NCBI GenBank assembly: GCA_903869595.1
Contig: CAIPZV010000002.1
Location: 1 to 64,000 of the forward strand
DNA length: 64,000 nucleotides
Reading direction: 5' to 3'
Source: an uncultured beta proteobacterium
GTDB lineage: Bacteria; Pseudomonadota; Gammaproteobacteria; Burkholderiales; Burkholderiaceae_C
Positions 17,686-26,646 of the stretch are shown one piece after another (position 1 is the stretch's first letter; every line of letters begins with the position of its first letter). Both the position numbers and the translations under genes were made by a program. Below the pieces are notes generated by a model. It was not told the origin of the DNA. It did no database searches and saw only the letters and a program-made list of their open reading frames with translations.

Positions 17686-18345
17686 ATGAGCCACCTCGAC
17701 CCCTCTGCCAGCGCTTTACCGCAAGACGAACAAGAACTGCTGCGCCGTGCTTACGGCCTGTCCAGCGATGCAGAGTCCCAGGCGCTGTACCGCGATTGGG
17801 CCAAGACGTATGACAAGACCATGCTGGAAGGCTTGCATTACCAGTCGCCCCGGCTGATAGCCGACCGGCTGGCAGACTTAATGCTGGAGCGGGGCCGCGC
17901 CGTACTGGACATTGGCTGCGGCACTGGTCTGGCCGGGCGCGAACTGTCGGGACGCGGCTTTACGGTAATTGACGGCATCGATATTTCACCCGAAATGATG
18001 GCCGTGGCGCGCGAACAAGGTGGCTACCGCGATCTGGTCTGCGCGGACCTGAACGCCCGCCTGCCGCTAGCCGATGGGGCTTACCAGGGCGCGGTCTGCT
18101 GCGGCACCTTCACCAGCGGCCATGTGCGTGCCCATTGCTTGGATGAAATCGTGCGCGTTCTCGCCGCAGGTGCACCCTTTGCGTTTACCGTGAAGCTGGA
18201 AGTATGGGAAAGCTTTGGCTTTAAAGACAAACTGGCGCAATTAGAAATCGCGGGAGCGATAGCCATCATGGCCTTGGACGCGGGATGCCTTTACGCGGAT
18301 TCGCCAGAGTCCGACGGCATGTTTTGCAGCGTACAGCGTATGTGA
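17686..18345 (+). CDS. SAM-dependent methyltransferase (class I)
   Basis: A 219-residue methyltransferase. Motif I is VLDIGCGTGLAGREL, motif II the acidic DGIDISPEMM, and post-motif sequence DLVCADLNARLPLADGAY then AVCCGTFTSGHV. The N-terminal YRDWAKTYDKTM is typical of small-molecule/quinone-type methyltransferases. ATG at 17686 (MSHLD) or 17677 (MQPMS) are both possible; the frame is open to 17263 but that extension is antisense to the Bug gene. Substrate unknown. It is divergent from the Bug receptor across about 130 bp. Confidence 0.87.
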   Translation: MSHLDPSASALPQDEQELLRRAYGLSSDAESQALYRDWAKTYDKTMLEGLHYQSPRLIADRLADLMLERGRAVLDIGCGTGLAGRELSGRGFTVIDGIDISPEMMAVAREQGGYRDLVCADLNARLPLADGAYQGAVCCGTFTSGHVRAHCLDEIVRVLAAGAPFAFTVKLEVWESFGFKDKLAQLEIAGAIAIMALDAGCLYADSPESDGMFCSVQRM

Positions 18346-18463
18346 ATTGCGTTCGCCCAGCACGAGCAGCGGCGCTTACCTGCCATGCGAAACCTAGACT
18401 TGCGGCATCAACCCAGCAGTGCCGTCCCACGCAAAATATCGCCGAGAAACAAATGGCCTTTGC

Positions 18464-18477
18464 TTGACGCAGGTCAA
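18464..18477. promoter_or_regulatory. Candidate FNR/Anr-type binding site
   Basis: TTGACGCAGGTCAA matches the TTGAY-N4-RTCAA consensus of FNR-family regulators at every defined position. It lies in the 326-bp gap before the 2OG-oxygenase-like gene, about 195 bp upstream of its ATG, with no gene overlapping it. The rest of the gap shows a TTGACA at about 18553 and TATATAAG near 18620 as possible promoter parts, not well spaced. Oxygen-dependent control is inferred from the match. Confidence 0.5.
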
Positions 18478-18671
18478 ACCTACGCAAGGCTTAGCGATGC
18501 CACTGCGCCCCGCGTCGGCCCGATACGCCTAAAATCCGTCGGCTCTTGAGGTTGACATAGTTTGCATGCGCTGCGGTGCGTCCAGTCAACACTGAAGAGC
18601 AAAATATGCAGGGGGAACTATATAAGCGCGCTCAATTTACTGAGTCACCATAATGCCGAGGTTTTTTTGAC

Positions 18672-19235
18672 ATGATTGCTGTTCAGCCCTTTATGGCCCA
18701 TGCCGACATACCGGTGTTTGTGGCGGATCTGTCGCCCTTGCAGGCCCATTTGCAACTGGCACGCATGGCAATAGACGAATTGCGCGAGACGCATCCGCTC
18801 TCGCCCGCTTCCAACGTCAAAGCCACTTATATGAGCCCCTGGCGCAGCCATTTGCTGACCGACAAATTTGCACCCCTGATCCAAGTCGTCTTGCAAGTGA
18901 GCAAAGAGGCCAGTAAGTTACTCTCCGCCGACTTAGATGCCCTGAACATGGAAATGATCATTAGCGAGTGCTGGGGCATTATTTACGAACAGGCCAGTTA
19001 CACGATTCCGCACAACCATTTCCCCTCGGATTTCAGTTGTTCCATCTACCTTGAATCGCATGAAAACAGTGCGCCTATCGTGTTTGCCGGCAAATACCCG
19101 CTGCAAATCAAACCCAATATGCTGGTCATGTTTCCCGGCATCCTGACACATGAAGTGCCAGCCACCGAAGGCAGGCGCGTGGTGGTGGCGATGAATATGC
19201 ACAAACACGCCACCTTTGCGAACGTGAAGATTTAA
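18672..19235 (+). CDS. Putative 2-oxoglutarate/Fe(II) oxygenase-fold protein
   Basis: A 187-residue protein with the double-stranded beta-helix pattern of the putative 2OG-Fe(II) oxygenase family first seen in phages. Candidate metal ligands are His114/His116 (TIPHNHFPSD) with Asp120, and distal His160 (GILTHEVPATEGRRVV), followed by the oxoglutarate-binding Arg168/169. The middle SCSIYLES and LVMFPG strands fit. No signal peptide. It stands alone between a methyltransferase and the convergent rpiA. A preceding FNR-type site would suit an oxygen-using enzyme. Substrate unknown. Confidence 0.75.
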   Translation: MIAVQPFMAHADIPVFVADLSPLQAHLQLARMAIDELRETHPLSPASNVKATYMSPWRSHLLTDKFAPLIQVVLQVSKEASKLLSADLDALNMEMIISECWGIIYEQASYTIPHNHFPSDFSCSIYLESHENSAPIVFAGKYPLQIKPNMLVMFPGILTHEVPATEGRRVVVAMNMHKHATFANVKI

Positions 19236-19242
19236 GTGTTTG

Positions 19243-19265
19243 TCGCTGCGCTAATCGCGATGACG
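19243..19265. repeat. Short degenerate copy of the palindromic repeat
   Basis: TCGCTGCGCTAATCGCGATGACG resembles the right inner arm of the dispersed repeat (TCGCTGCGCTCGCAATGACG) with a small insertion. It sits in the 47-bp convergent gap between the 2OG-oxygenase-like gene and rpiA. Confidence 0.5.
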
Positions 19266-19282
19266 TATTTTGCAGTCTCGCC

Positions 19283-19993
19283 TCAATCGAAACGCAGGGT
19301 TTGTACGCCCGCGTCGGTGCCAAGCAAACAAATATTCGCCCGCTGAAAAGCAAACACGCCCACGGTCACCACGCCGGGCCATTGGCTGATAAGTGACTCA
19401 AAGCCGAGGGGTTTGTCGATCTTCAAACCATGCACATCGAGCAAGTGCTGGCCGTTGTCCGTGACCAGGGGTTTGTCACCCGCCATGCGTAGCGCGGCGC
19501 GGCCACCCATAGCGGCAAACTGGCTGATGATGCGCGTAGTCGCCATGGGAATCACTTCTACCGGTAAGGGAAACTTGCCTAATACCGGCACCTGCTTGGA
19601 AGCGTCCGCTATGCAAATAAAACGTTCTGCTTGCGCGGCCACAATTTTTTCGCGGGTAAGCGCCGCGCCCCCGCCTTTGATCATGCAACCCCGGGGGTCG
19701 ATCTCGTCGGCGCCGTCGATATACACCGCCAGCCAATCGACCTCGTTGGCTTCGCGCACTTCGATGCCCAAAGCACGCAGGCGCTCGGTGCTGGCGAGAG
19801 AGCTGGAGACCGCGCCCGGTATCTTGTGGCGGATACTGCCCAGGGCTTCGATAAATTTGTTGACCGTGGAGCCGGTGCCCACCCCCACCCATTCCCCTGG
19901 CACTACATACTCCAAGGCGGCCTGCCCGACCAGGGTTTTGAGTTCGTCTTGCGTCAAGGCGCGGGGGCTAGGGGTGGAGGAGGAATTAGACAT
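19283..19993 (-). CDS. rpiA: Ribose-5-phosphate isomerase A
   Basis: Interconverts ribose 5-phosphate and ribulose 5-phosphate in the pentose phosphate pathway. The phosphate loop [15 protein letters not shown], the catalytic region [11 protein letters not shown] and [12 protein letters not shown] are intact, and the C-terminus has the conserved GVVTVGVFA strand. The ATG at 19993 gives 236 residues, in the family range; MVSM at 20002 is possible and neither has a strong ribosome binding site. It is divergent from pyrD with under 60 bp between the starts. Confidence 0.97.
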   Translation of the reverse strand: MSNSSSTPSPRALTQDELKTLVGQAALEYVVPGEWVGVGTGSTVNKFIEALGSIRHKIPGAVSSSLASTERLRALGIEVREANEVDWLAVYIDGADEIDPRGCMIKGGGAALTREKIVAAQAERFICIADASKQVPVLGKFPLPVEVIPMATTRIISQFAAMGGRAALRMAGDKPLVTDNGQHLLDVHGLKIDKPLGFESLISQWPGVVTVGVFAFQRANICLLGTDAGVQTLRFD

Positions 19994-20049
19994 AGAAACC
20001 ATGGGGGACAATGCGCTCTGGTGAAGTAAAAATCAACAGGAATTATCCG

Positions 20050-21129
20050 ATGTCTCTGGTGCCCTATGGCTTGGTACGCCCCTTTTTATTTGGCATGGAC
20101 GCTGAGGCCGCGCACGACTTCACGCTGCAGGCCCTGGCCCGCACCCAGGGTACGCCGCTGCAACTGGCCTACGCCCAAGCGCAGGTGGCCGATCCGGTGA
20201 CGCTTGCGGGCTTGCGCTTCCCCAACCGGGTGGGCTTGGCAGCTGGTCTGGATAAAAACGCCCGCTGCATCGACGCCCTGGGCGCCATGGGCTTTGGTTT
20301 TGTGGAAGTGGGAACGGTCACGCCGCTGGCGCAAAGCGGCAGCCCCAAGCCCCGCATGTTCCGACTACCTGCCGCGCAGGCGCTGATTAACCGCATGGGC
20401 TTTAACAACGGTGGCCTGGAAGCTTTTGTGGCCAACGTGCAGGCCTCGCAGCTGCGCCGCGCCCGCCACCCTGGCCTCTTGCTCGGGCTCAATATCGGCA
20501 AAAACGCGGCTACGCCCATCGAACGCGCCACCGACGATTACCTGACTTGCCTTGACGGCGTTTATGGGCATGCGGACTACGTGACCGTGAATATCTCCAG
20601 CCCGAACACCAAAAACCTGCGCGATCTGCAAAGCGATGCGGCGCTCGATGCCCTGCTCTCGGCCATCGCACAGCGGCGTGAAGAACTGGCGCAGCACCAC
20701 GCGGTGTTTGACAACGCGGGCAACAAACTGCCCAAGCGCACACCCATCTTCCTAAAAATCGCGCCCGATTTGGTGCCAGACCAAATCAGCGTGATCGCCG
20801 CTATCCTGCTGCGCCACGGCATTGACGGTGTGATTGCCACCAACACCACCCTCAGCCGCGACGCAGTGCGCGGCCTGCCGCATGGCGAAGAAGCGGGCGG
20901 GCTGTCGGGTGCGCCGGTGCGCGAAGCCAGTAATGCGGTCATCCGCCAACTGCGTGTCGCCTTAGGGCCCCACTATCCGATCATAGGCGTGGGTGGCATC
21001 ATGTGCGCGCAAGATGCCTTGGAAAAACGCCAAGCCGGGGCCGATTTGGTGCAGATATACACGGGGCTGATTTATAAAGGCCCGGCGCTGGTGTGGGAAG
21101 TTGCGCTGGCTCTGGCAGCGACGCGGTGA
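20050..21129 (+). CDS. pyrD: Dihydroorotate dehydrogenase (quinone), class 2
   Basis: Membrane-associated flavoenzyme oxidising dihydroorotate to orotate in pyrimidine synthesis. The 359-residue form from the ATG at 20050 (MSLVPYG, after an AACAGGAATT ribosome binding site) has the N-terminal quinone-tunnel helices ([16 protein letters not shown]), FMN-binding segments [20 protein letters not shown] and [15 protein letters not shown] with the class 2 catalytic Ser, and the C-terminal [14 protein letters not shown] and [11 protein letters not shown]. The longer frame from 20011 adds a short, unlikely N-terminus. Confidence 0.98.
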   Translation: MSLVPYGLVRPFLFGMDAEAAHDFTLQALARTQGTPLQLAYAQAQVADPVTLAGLRFPNRVGLAAGLDKNARCIDALGAMGFGFVEVGTVTPLAQSGSPKPRMFRLPAAQALINRMGFNNGGLEAFVANVQASQLRRARHPGLLLGLNIGKNAATPIERATDDYLTCLDGVYGHADYVTVNISSPNTKNLRDLQSDAALDALLSAIAQRREELAQHHAVFDNAGNKLPKRTPIFLKIAPDLVPDQISVIAAILLRHGIDGVIATNTTLSRDAVRGLPHGEEAGGLSGAPVREASNAVIRQLRVALGPHYPIIGVGGIMCAQDALEKRQAGADLVQIYTGLIYKGPALVWEVALALAATR

Positions 21130-21153
21130 GCGATACGAAAAATGACCGCAGCG

Positions 21154-22406
21154 CTACAAAGCGTAAAACGGACCCGTGGCGGTGCCGGTACCTACACCGG
21201 TCGCGCTTAAGCCATCTATACCCATGACCACGGTTTTGCCATAAAAAAACGGCAAACCCAAGTCTAAAAGTCCCGGTGCGCTCAAAGCCCCGCCCAATGT
21301 CGGCAATGCCGCATTACCTTTTTGAAACAAGGAAGCCGCGTTACTGAGCGTAAAGGTGGCTCTGGCTTGCGCGGCGCTCACACTACCAAGTACCACGTTA
21401 AACACAATATCCGAAAGCGGACAATAAAAGTCACTGCCGTTCAACAGCAGAAGCGCGCAGTTGGGTATGTAGGAGTCAAAAAAAATCCCGTTGGAGCCGG
21501 TATCCAAAAAAGTACTTGAAAAACTGCCCCCGGCCAAGACGCTGTTGCTGCTAAGCGTGCCATAAAGATTGCCTTGGCTGCTCGTGGGCAATACCTGTAA
21601 TGTCGGAAACTGGTTATTGGTCCGCGTACCTAAACCGAAGATCATCTTTCCAGTCGCCGTGGCCGCGCCAGCGCTGGGTACGCTGTTCATTTGAATAGCG
21701 AAACCGTTGTTGTCCGTGGGAAAGCGTGCTACGACATGCTGTAGTTGCTTATCGCTCGCCAGTGTGGCGCCAGTTATATTGGTACAGGCTGCGTTGATAC
21801 AACTGAAATATTTGCCGTTGCGCGCACTGCGGCGGCCCTGCTGTTCGCACACGCTGCCGCAGTCCTGCTTACTCAGCCCCACGCCCAATATGCCATTCGC
21901 TCCCAGGTCGACGGCGGTGATGATCGGGTCACCCCCTGAGGAACACTGGTATTGGAACGGGTCGTAGTCAGAATGTCCGACCAGTTGTACGGTGGTGTTG
22001 GAGGCCGTCAATCCACCGAGTTTGACATCAGCCAGTGCCAGCGGCCCCCAGGCAAAGGAGTCATCCAAAAAATAGCACAGCCCAGCAACACGTTTCCGTT
22101 GGTGTTTTTGGCAGCACTCAGCTGCAAATCCGCAGGCACCTCACTGGCCAGCAATCGCAGGCCCACTGAACCTGTATCCACCAGTACATGGTCTATGGTT
22201 TTGCAAAGCGTTGTACTACCGGGCTTGCAAATGGTCACGCTGGTGTATAGCCGATTGACACCGGTGCCGTCTGGGCCGCTGTCCACCAGAAGATCAGCCA
22301 CATTTGCGCCTTCGGGTAACAACACCTGCTTATCGTTAACGGATGCGCCTCCGCCACAGGCTAGCAATGCCTGTGTCAGCGCTAGCAGCAAAAAGAGACG
22401 CATCAT
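21154..22406 (-). pseudogene. DUF3443-family lipoprotein, interrupted by a frameshift
   Basis: Two frames together make one DUF3443 protein. The first (22406 down to 22008) carries a lipoprotein signal with lipobox LLAC (MMRLFLLLALTQALLAC) and the family core HVLVDTGSVGLRLLAS. The second (22068 to 21154) continues DDSFAWGPLALADVKLGG, DLGANGILGVGLSKQDCG, FATDNNG-like and SSTFLDTGSNGIFFD. The two join at a run of six A on the plus strand (22067-22072); one more base there would give CAIFLDDSFAWGP with no break. It may be a true mutation or a sequencing slip. The repeated VDTGS/LDTGS motifs recall an aspartic-protease-like fold. Partner DUF2844 gene is 10 bp upstream. Confidence 0.85.
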
Positions 22407-22416
22407 GCGGGCTGCA

Positions 22417-22890
22417 CTATTTCAATAGCGCCTGCATGTCTACACCCGGCGGCGACAAAGCGTCTAGGTGGGCATAGCCTTGAAAAGCCCCCATCGCACC
22501 CGTGGACACTAGGGTCAAGCCCCCGGACTGCACTACCACCGGCCCGCCGCGCTTGCCCGCTTGCTTAGCCGCTTGAACCGAGGCCTTGAACGCTGGCAGG
22601 TAAGACCCCAGCAGCATACCCATGTCCGGCAGGTCTGGGCCGCTCCAGCGCAGGGCAAATACTTGGCCCTTGGCATCTACAAACTCTTGGACGACGGTTC
22701 CATTGTTTAACTCCAGCGCCGCCACCCTGTAGCCTTGCGCTGTTTTTGCAGCTTGGTAGCTTGCGACCCGGGCATCCACGGCCACCGAGGCGCCTGCGGT
22801 GAAGGGAGCGTCACCCAAGGTGGCGTTCGCGCACAAGGGCATGGCCGATGCCAGCAATATGCACTCCCATCGCCAATTTTTAAGCCACAT
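22417..22890 (-). CDS. DUF2844 domain exported protein
   Basis: A 157-residue protein with an N-terminal signal segment (ILLASAMPLCANA, cleavage after Ala) and the DUF2844 core: ATLGDAPFT, ALELNNGTVVQEFVDAKGQV and FALRWSGPDLPDMGMLLGSY. DUF2844 and DUF3443 genes commonly sit together in Burkholderiales, as here with 10 bp between them, so the two are probably one exported system of unknown function. The ATG at 22890 is the only reasonable start. Confidence 0.88.
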   Translation of the reverse strand: MWLKNWRWECILLASAMPLCANATLGDAPFTAGASVAVDARVASYQAAKTAQGYRVAALELNNGTVVQEFVDAKGQVFALRWSGPDLPDMGMLLGSYLPAFKASVQAAKQAGKRGGPVVVQSGGLTLVSTGAMGAFQGYAHLDALSPPGVDMQALLK

Positions 22891-22929
22891 GGATCAAAAC
22901 GTTTTCCAAAAAGAGAACCATAGGCTAAC

Positions 22930-23024
22930 ACGGCACAGGGCCTAACAGCCGCGATGGCTGTAAAACTTCGGCAAAGTACCATGGATGCCTGTCACCTAAG
23001 TGAGATGGCGCGCTAGCCGCCTGC
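22930..23024 (+). ncRNA. Possible structured 5' leader (c-di-GMP-I-like features)
   Basis: The 183-bp divergent gap contains a compact set of hairpins ahead of the nitronate monooxygenase gene: ACAGCC/GGCTGT (22945-22950 with 22956-22961), and TCAC-CTAA-GTGA (22992-23003) enclosed by GCC/GGC (22987-22989, 23007-23009). GCACAGGGC (22933-22941) and GCAAAG (22971-22976) are found in the same order in c-di-GMP-I (GEMM) riboswitches, flanking a hairpin as they do there. The third helix does not match the consensus well. This is a suggestion, not an identification. Confidence 0.2.
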
Positions 23025-23073
23025 CTTATGCTATTGGGGAGATTTCCATCGAAAACCCCTATTCCCCCACCCT

Positions 23074-24054
23074 ATGACTGCTCCCGCCCGCTACCTCCCG
23101 CCCGTACTCAAATCCCTGCGCTTTCCCGTCATTGCTTCCCCGCTGTTCATCATCAGCAACCCCAAACTGGTCATTGCCCAGTGCAAAGCCGGGGTGGTGG
23201 GCTCCATGCCAGCCCTCAATGCGCGCCCCGCCGCCCAGTTGGACGAATGGCTGGCCGAAATCACCGAGGCGCTGGCCGCCCATGACAAAGCCCACCCCGA
23301 ATCGCCCGCAGCGCCCTTTGCCATCAACCAAATCGTGCACAAAAGTAATGACCGGCTGGACCACGATATGCAGGTCTGCGAAAAATACAAGGTGCCTATC
23401 GTGATTACCAGTTTGGGCGCGCGTGAGGACGTCAACCGCGCGGTGCAGGCCTGGGGCGGCGTGGTGCTGCACGATGTGATCAACAATGTGTTTGCCCACA
23501 AAGCCATTGAAAAAGGCGCGGACGGCCTGATACCCGTCGCGGCGGGTGCCGGCGGCCACGCCAGCGTGAAAAGCCCGTTTGCCATGGTGGCCGAGATTCG
23601 TCAATGGTTTGGTGGCCCGGTGGCTTTGTCCGGGGCTATTTCCTCGGGCGGCGCGATTTTGGCTTCACAAGCCATGGGCGCAGACCTGGCCTATATCGGC
23701 TCGGCCTTTATTGCCACCGAAGAGGCGCGCGCTGTCGATGGGTACAAGCAGATGATTACCGAGTCCAATTCCGACGATATTGTTTACAGCAACTTTTACA
23801 CCGGCATCCACGGCAATTACCTCAAAGGCAGTATCCGCAATGCCGGTATGGACCCGGACCATTTACCGGAGAGCGACCCTAGCAAAATGAACTTTGCCAG
23901 CGGCGAAGGCGCCAATGCAGCCAAAGCCTGGAAAGACATTTGGGGCTGCGGCCAGGGTATAGGCGCCATCCGCGAAGTGATGCCCGCGGGCGAATTGGTG
24001 GCGCGCTTCAAGCGCGAATACCAAGAGGCCAAGGCCGTTTTGCTAGCGGCCTGA
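23074..24054 (+). CDS. Nitronate monooxygenase family flavoprotein
   Basis: A 326-residue TIM-barrel FMN enzyme of the 2-nitropropane dioxygenase family, which oxidises alkyl nitronates. Seen: FPVIASPLFIISNP at the N-terminus, VVLHDVINNVFAHKAIEKG, the FMN phosphate region DGLIPVAAGAGGHAS with the conserved GGH, and GPVALSGAISSGGAILASQA with MGADLAYIGSAFIATEEA. The active-site GAGGHAS is intact. It is followed 68 bp later by an enoyl-CoA hydratase gene; many annotated members have unknown natural substrates. Confidence 0.92.
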   Translation: MTAPARYLPPVLKSLRFPVIASPLFIISNPKLVIAQCKAGVVGSMPALNARPAAQLDEWLAEITEALAAHDKAHPESPAAPFAINQIVHKSNDRLDHDMQVCEKYKVPIVITSLGAREDVNRAVQAWGGVVLHDVINNVFAHKAIEKGADGLIPVAAGAGGHASVKSPFAMVAEIRQWFGGPVALSGAISSGGAILASQAMGADLAYIGSAFIATEEARAVDGYKQMITESNSDDIVYSNFYTGIHGNYLKGSIRNAGMDPDHLPESDPSKMNFASGEGANAAKAWKDIWGCGQGIGAIREVMPAGELVARFKREYQEAKAVLLAA

Positions 24055-24121
24055 CCGCCGCCTCGTAAAAGCACTTTTAAAGACACCCCAAAATAGCATT
24101 GAACCCCAAGTGAGGAAGCCC

Positions 24122-24919
24122 ATGAGCCAAGAACTGCTGGAACACATCGAAGGCGGCATCGCCACCCTGACCCTGAACCGGCCCGAGTCGCGCAATGCCA
24201 TGACACGGCCCATGTTGATCGACCTAGAACGCAGCCTAGCCCGCCTAGCCGCCGACCGCAGCGTGCGCTTGGTGGTGCTGACCGGCGCGGGCGATGCGTT
24301 TTGCGCTGGGGGTGATGTCAAAGGCTTTGCCAAAAGCGCGGAAGTTAGCGAGACCGTTAGTTTTGAAGAGCGCACCCAAAGCCTACGCATGATCATGGAA
24401 TCGGCCCGCTGGCTGCATGAGATGCCCAAACCCACACTCGCCGTGATTCCCGGCCCGGCGGCGGGCGCTGGTCTTTCACTGGCGCTGGCCTGCGATATGC
24501 GCATTGCCTCTGGCAACGCCAAATTTACGACCGCGTTTTCCAAAATCGGGCTGTCGGGCGACTTTGGCGGCAGCTACTTTCTTAACTACTTGGTGGGCGC
24601 TGCCAAGGCGCGCGAGATGTATTTCACCGCCCAAGTGGTGCAAAGCGAAGAAGCCCTGCGTATTGGCTTGGTCAACCGGGTGGTAGCTCCAGATCAACTT
24701 GCGCAAGCTGCCCACACATGGGCTGCTGAGCTCGCCGCGCTGCCCACGGTCGCCGTAGGCTATATGAAGCAAAACCTCAACACAGCGCTACGCGGCTCTT
24801 TAGCCGATGTGCTGGATGCCGAGGCGCCCAACATGATCCGCACTTTTGAAACCCAGGACCACAAAGGCGCGGCCCTGGCTTTTGTAGAAAAACGCGCCCC
24901 ACAATTTAAGGGATGCTAA
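24122..24919 (+). CDS. Enoyl-CoA hydratase/isomerase family protein
   Basis: A 265-residue crotonase-fold enzyme acting on acyl-CoA thioesters. The substrate-binding stretch RPESRNAMTRPM, oxyanion-hole segments GAGDAFCAGGDVKGF and PGPAAGAGLSLALACDMRIA, and the KIGLSGDFGGSYFL region are clear. The sequence is close in type to PaaG-like isomerases (GDFG in place of the usual double Glu of hydratases), so isomerase activity is possible. ATG at 24122 follows a GAGGAAG ribosome binding site. The stop directly abuts the ATG of the next gene (TAAATG). Confidence 0.9.
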   Translation: MSQELLEHIEGGIATLTLNRPESRNAMTRPMLIDLERSLARLAADRSVRLVVLTGAGDAFCAGGDVKGFAKSAEVSETVSFEERTQSLRMIMESARWLHEMPKPTLAVIPGPAAGAGLSLALACDMRIASGNAKFTTAFSKIGLSGDFGGSYFLNYLVGAAKAREMYFTAQVVQSEEALRIGLVNRVVAPDQLAQAAHTWAAELAALPTVAVGYMKQNLNTALRGSLADVLDAEAPNMIRTFETQDHKGAALAFVEKRAPQFKGC

Positions 24920-25771
24920 ATGAGCGACAGCACGGAATATCTACCCCCGAAGGTCTGGACCTGGGACAAAGCCAGCGGCGGCAAGTTCGCCCACATCAAC
25001 CGGCCCATCGCCGGCGCCACGCACGACAAGGTGCTGCCCGTCGGTAAGCACCCGCTGCAACTGTATTCATTGGGTACGCCCAACGGCATCAAAGTCACGG
25101 TGATGCTGGAAGAGTTGTTAGCCCTGGGCCACAGCGGCGCAGAGTATGACGCCTGGCTGATCAACATCCAAGAAGGCCAGCAGTTTGGCAGCGACTTTGT
25201 CGCCATCAACCCCAACTCCAAAATTCCGGCATTGCTGGACCGCAGCGGCCCGAAGCCGGTGCGTGTATTCGAATCCGCAGCCATCTTGTGGTACCTGGCG
25301 CAAAAATTCGACGCCTTTTTGCCCAAGGACTTTGTCCTGCATACCGAATGCATGTCCTGGCTGTTCTGGCAAATGGGCAGCACGCCGTTTTTGGGCGGCG
25401 GCTTCGGCCATTTTTATGCCTATGCGCCCAGCAAAATGGAATACCCCATCAACCGCTTTGCCATGGAAGTCAAGCGCCAAATGGACGTGCTGGACAAACA
25501 CCTGGCCGAGCGCCCCTACCTGGCCGGCGAGGAATACACCATCGCCGATATGTCGGTTTGGCCTTGGTATGGTGCGCTAGCAAAAGGGCAGCTTTATGAA
25601 GCGGGCGAATTTTTGCAAGTGCAGGAATACACCCACGTGATCCGCTGGGCAGACGCCATCGCCAAACGCCCCGCCGTGCAGCGCGGCCGTAAAGTCAACC
25701 GCACTTGGGGCGATGCCGACAACCAACTGCCCGAGCGGCATGATGCGAGTGACTTTGACCGCAAGCCCTAG
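24920..25771 (+). CDS. yghU: YghU-like glutathione-dependent disulfide-bond oxidoreductase
   Basis: A 283-residue Nu-class glutathione transferase. The N-terminal YghU signature YLPPKVWTWDKASGGKFA is followed by NRPIAGATHDKVLPVGKHP, the thioredoxin-like domain with LYSLGTPNGIKVTVMLEEL (the TPNG-(V/I)K glutathione loop) and NPNSKIPALLDR, and a helical domain with GGGFGHFYAYAP and YTIADMSVWPWYG. YghU-type enzymes bind two glutathiones and reduce small disulfides or peroxides. It is cotranscribed with the upstream enoyl-CoA hydratase, with no gap. Confidence 0.95.
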   Translation: MSDSTEYLPPKVWTWDKASGGKFAHINRPIAGATHDKVLPVGKHPLQLYSLGTPNGIKVTVMLEELLALGHSGAEYDAWLINIQEGQQFGSDFVAINPNSKIPALLDRSGPKPVRVFESAAILWYLAQKFDAFLPKDFVLHTECMSWLFWQMGSTPFLGGGFGHFYAYAPSKMEYPINRFAMEVKRQMDVLDKHLAERPYLAGEEYTIADMSVWPWYGALAKGQLYEAGEFLQVQEYTHVIRWADAIAKRPAVQRGRKVNRTWGDADNQLPERHDASDFDRKP

Positions 25772-25814
25772 AGCCGCTATCCTGCCGTGACGCTTTAGAT
25801 TTTGGGGACTTGTG

Positions 25815-26630
25815 ATGCACGCTTTTAAACGCAAATTTATTGGCTTATCCCTAGCGCTACTGGCGTTCTTGCCTGCCGCCTTTGCGCAGCCCACCACCGC
25901 CGACACCTTCCAACCCCTGCTGGGCGCCAGCTACCGCTCACCGGGCAATGTGGCGCGCGACCCTTTCCGGCACCCGGCCCAAACGTTGGCGTTTTTTGGC
26001 GTCCGTCCCGATAGCACGGTGGTAGAAATCCTGCCCGGTAGCGGTGGTTACTACATGGAAATTTTGGCACCTTGGCTGAAGGACAAGGGCATGTATATCG
26101 CCGCCAACCGCGATGGTTCGCAGCCGCAATACCAGGCCGACCACGACAAGCTATTGCAGCGCTTGGTGAAGGAGCCGGACTTATACGGCAAAGTGCTGGT
26201 CACGCCTTTTCGCGCCGACCGCCATGCCATCGCGCCTGCGGGCAGCGCGGATATGGTGATCAGTTTTCGTAACCTGCACAACTGGATGGAGCAAGGCGAG
26301 TTGCAGGAATCGCTCAAGGCTTTTTACCTGGCCTTAAAGCCAGGTGGCATTTTGGGCATCGTGGACCACCGGGGCCGCACCGACCAGACCCAAGCCGAGC
26401 AAATAGCCTCAGGCTATGTGCGCCAGGACATAGCCATTGCACTCATTGAGCAAGCGGGCTTTAAGCTGCAAGCCAGCTCCGAAGTCAACGCCAATCCCAA
26501 AGACACCAAAGACCATCCCGAAGGCGTGTGGACGCTTCCGCCGAGCTACCGCCTCAAAGACAAAGACCGCGAAAAATACGCTGCCATCGGCGAGAGCGAC
26601 CGCTTTACGCTGCGCTTTGTGAAACCTTAG
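25815..26630 (+). CDS. Exported class I methyltransferase-like protein
   Basis: A 271-residue protein with a clear signal peptide (LSLALLAFLPAAFAQ, cleavage after AFA) followed by a methyltransferase fold: VVEILPGSGGYYMEILAP in place of motif I, DMVISFRNLHNWM, and GGILGIVDHRGR. This type of periplasmic 'predicted methyltransferase' is common in proteobacteria with unknown role; SAM is not expected in the periplasm, so it may not be catalytic. ATG at 25815 follows GGGGACTTGTG; the GTG at 25812 directly before it is an alternative. Convergent with the next gene. Confidence 0.88.
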   Translation: MHAFKRKFIGLSLALLAFLPAAFAQPTTADTFQPLLGASYRSPGNVARDPFRHPAQTLAFFGVRPDSTVVEILPGSGGYYMEILAPWLKDKGMYIAANRDGSQPQYQADHDKLLQRLVKEPDLYGKVLVTPFRADRHAIAPAGSADMVISFRNLHNWMEQGELQESLKAFYLALKPGGILGIVDHRGRTDQTQAEQIASGYVRQDIAIALIEQAGFKLQASSEVNANPKDTKDHPEGVWTLPPSYRLKDKDREKYAAIGESDRFTLRFVKP

Positions 26631-26646
26631 GCAGCGTGTGTGGGCC

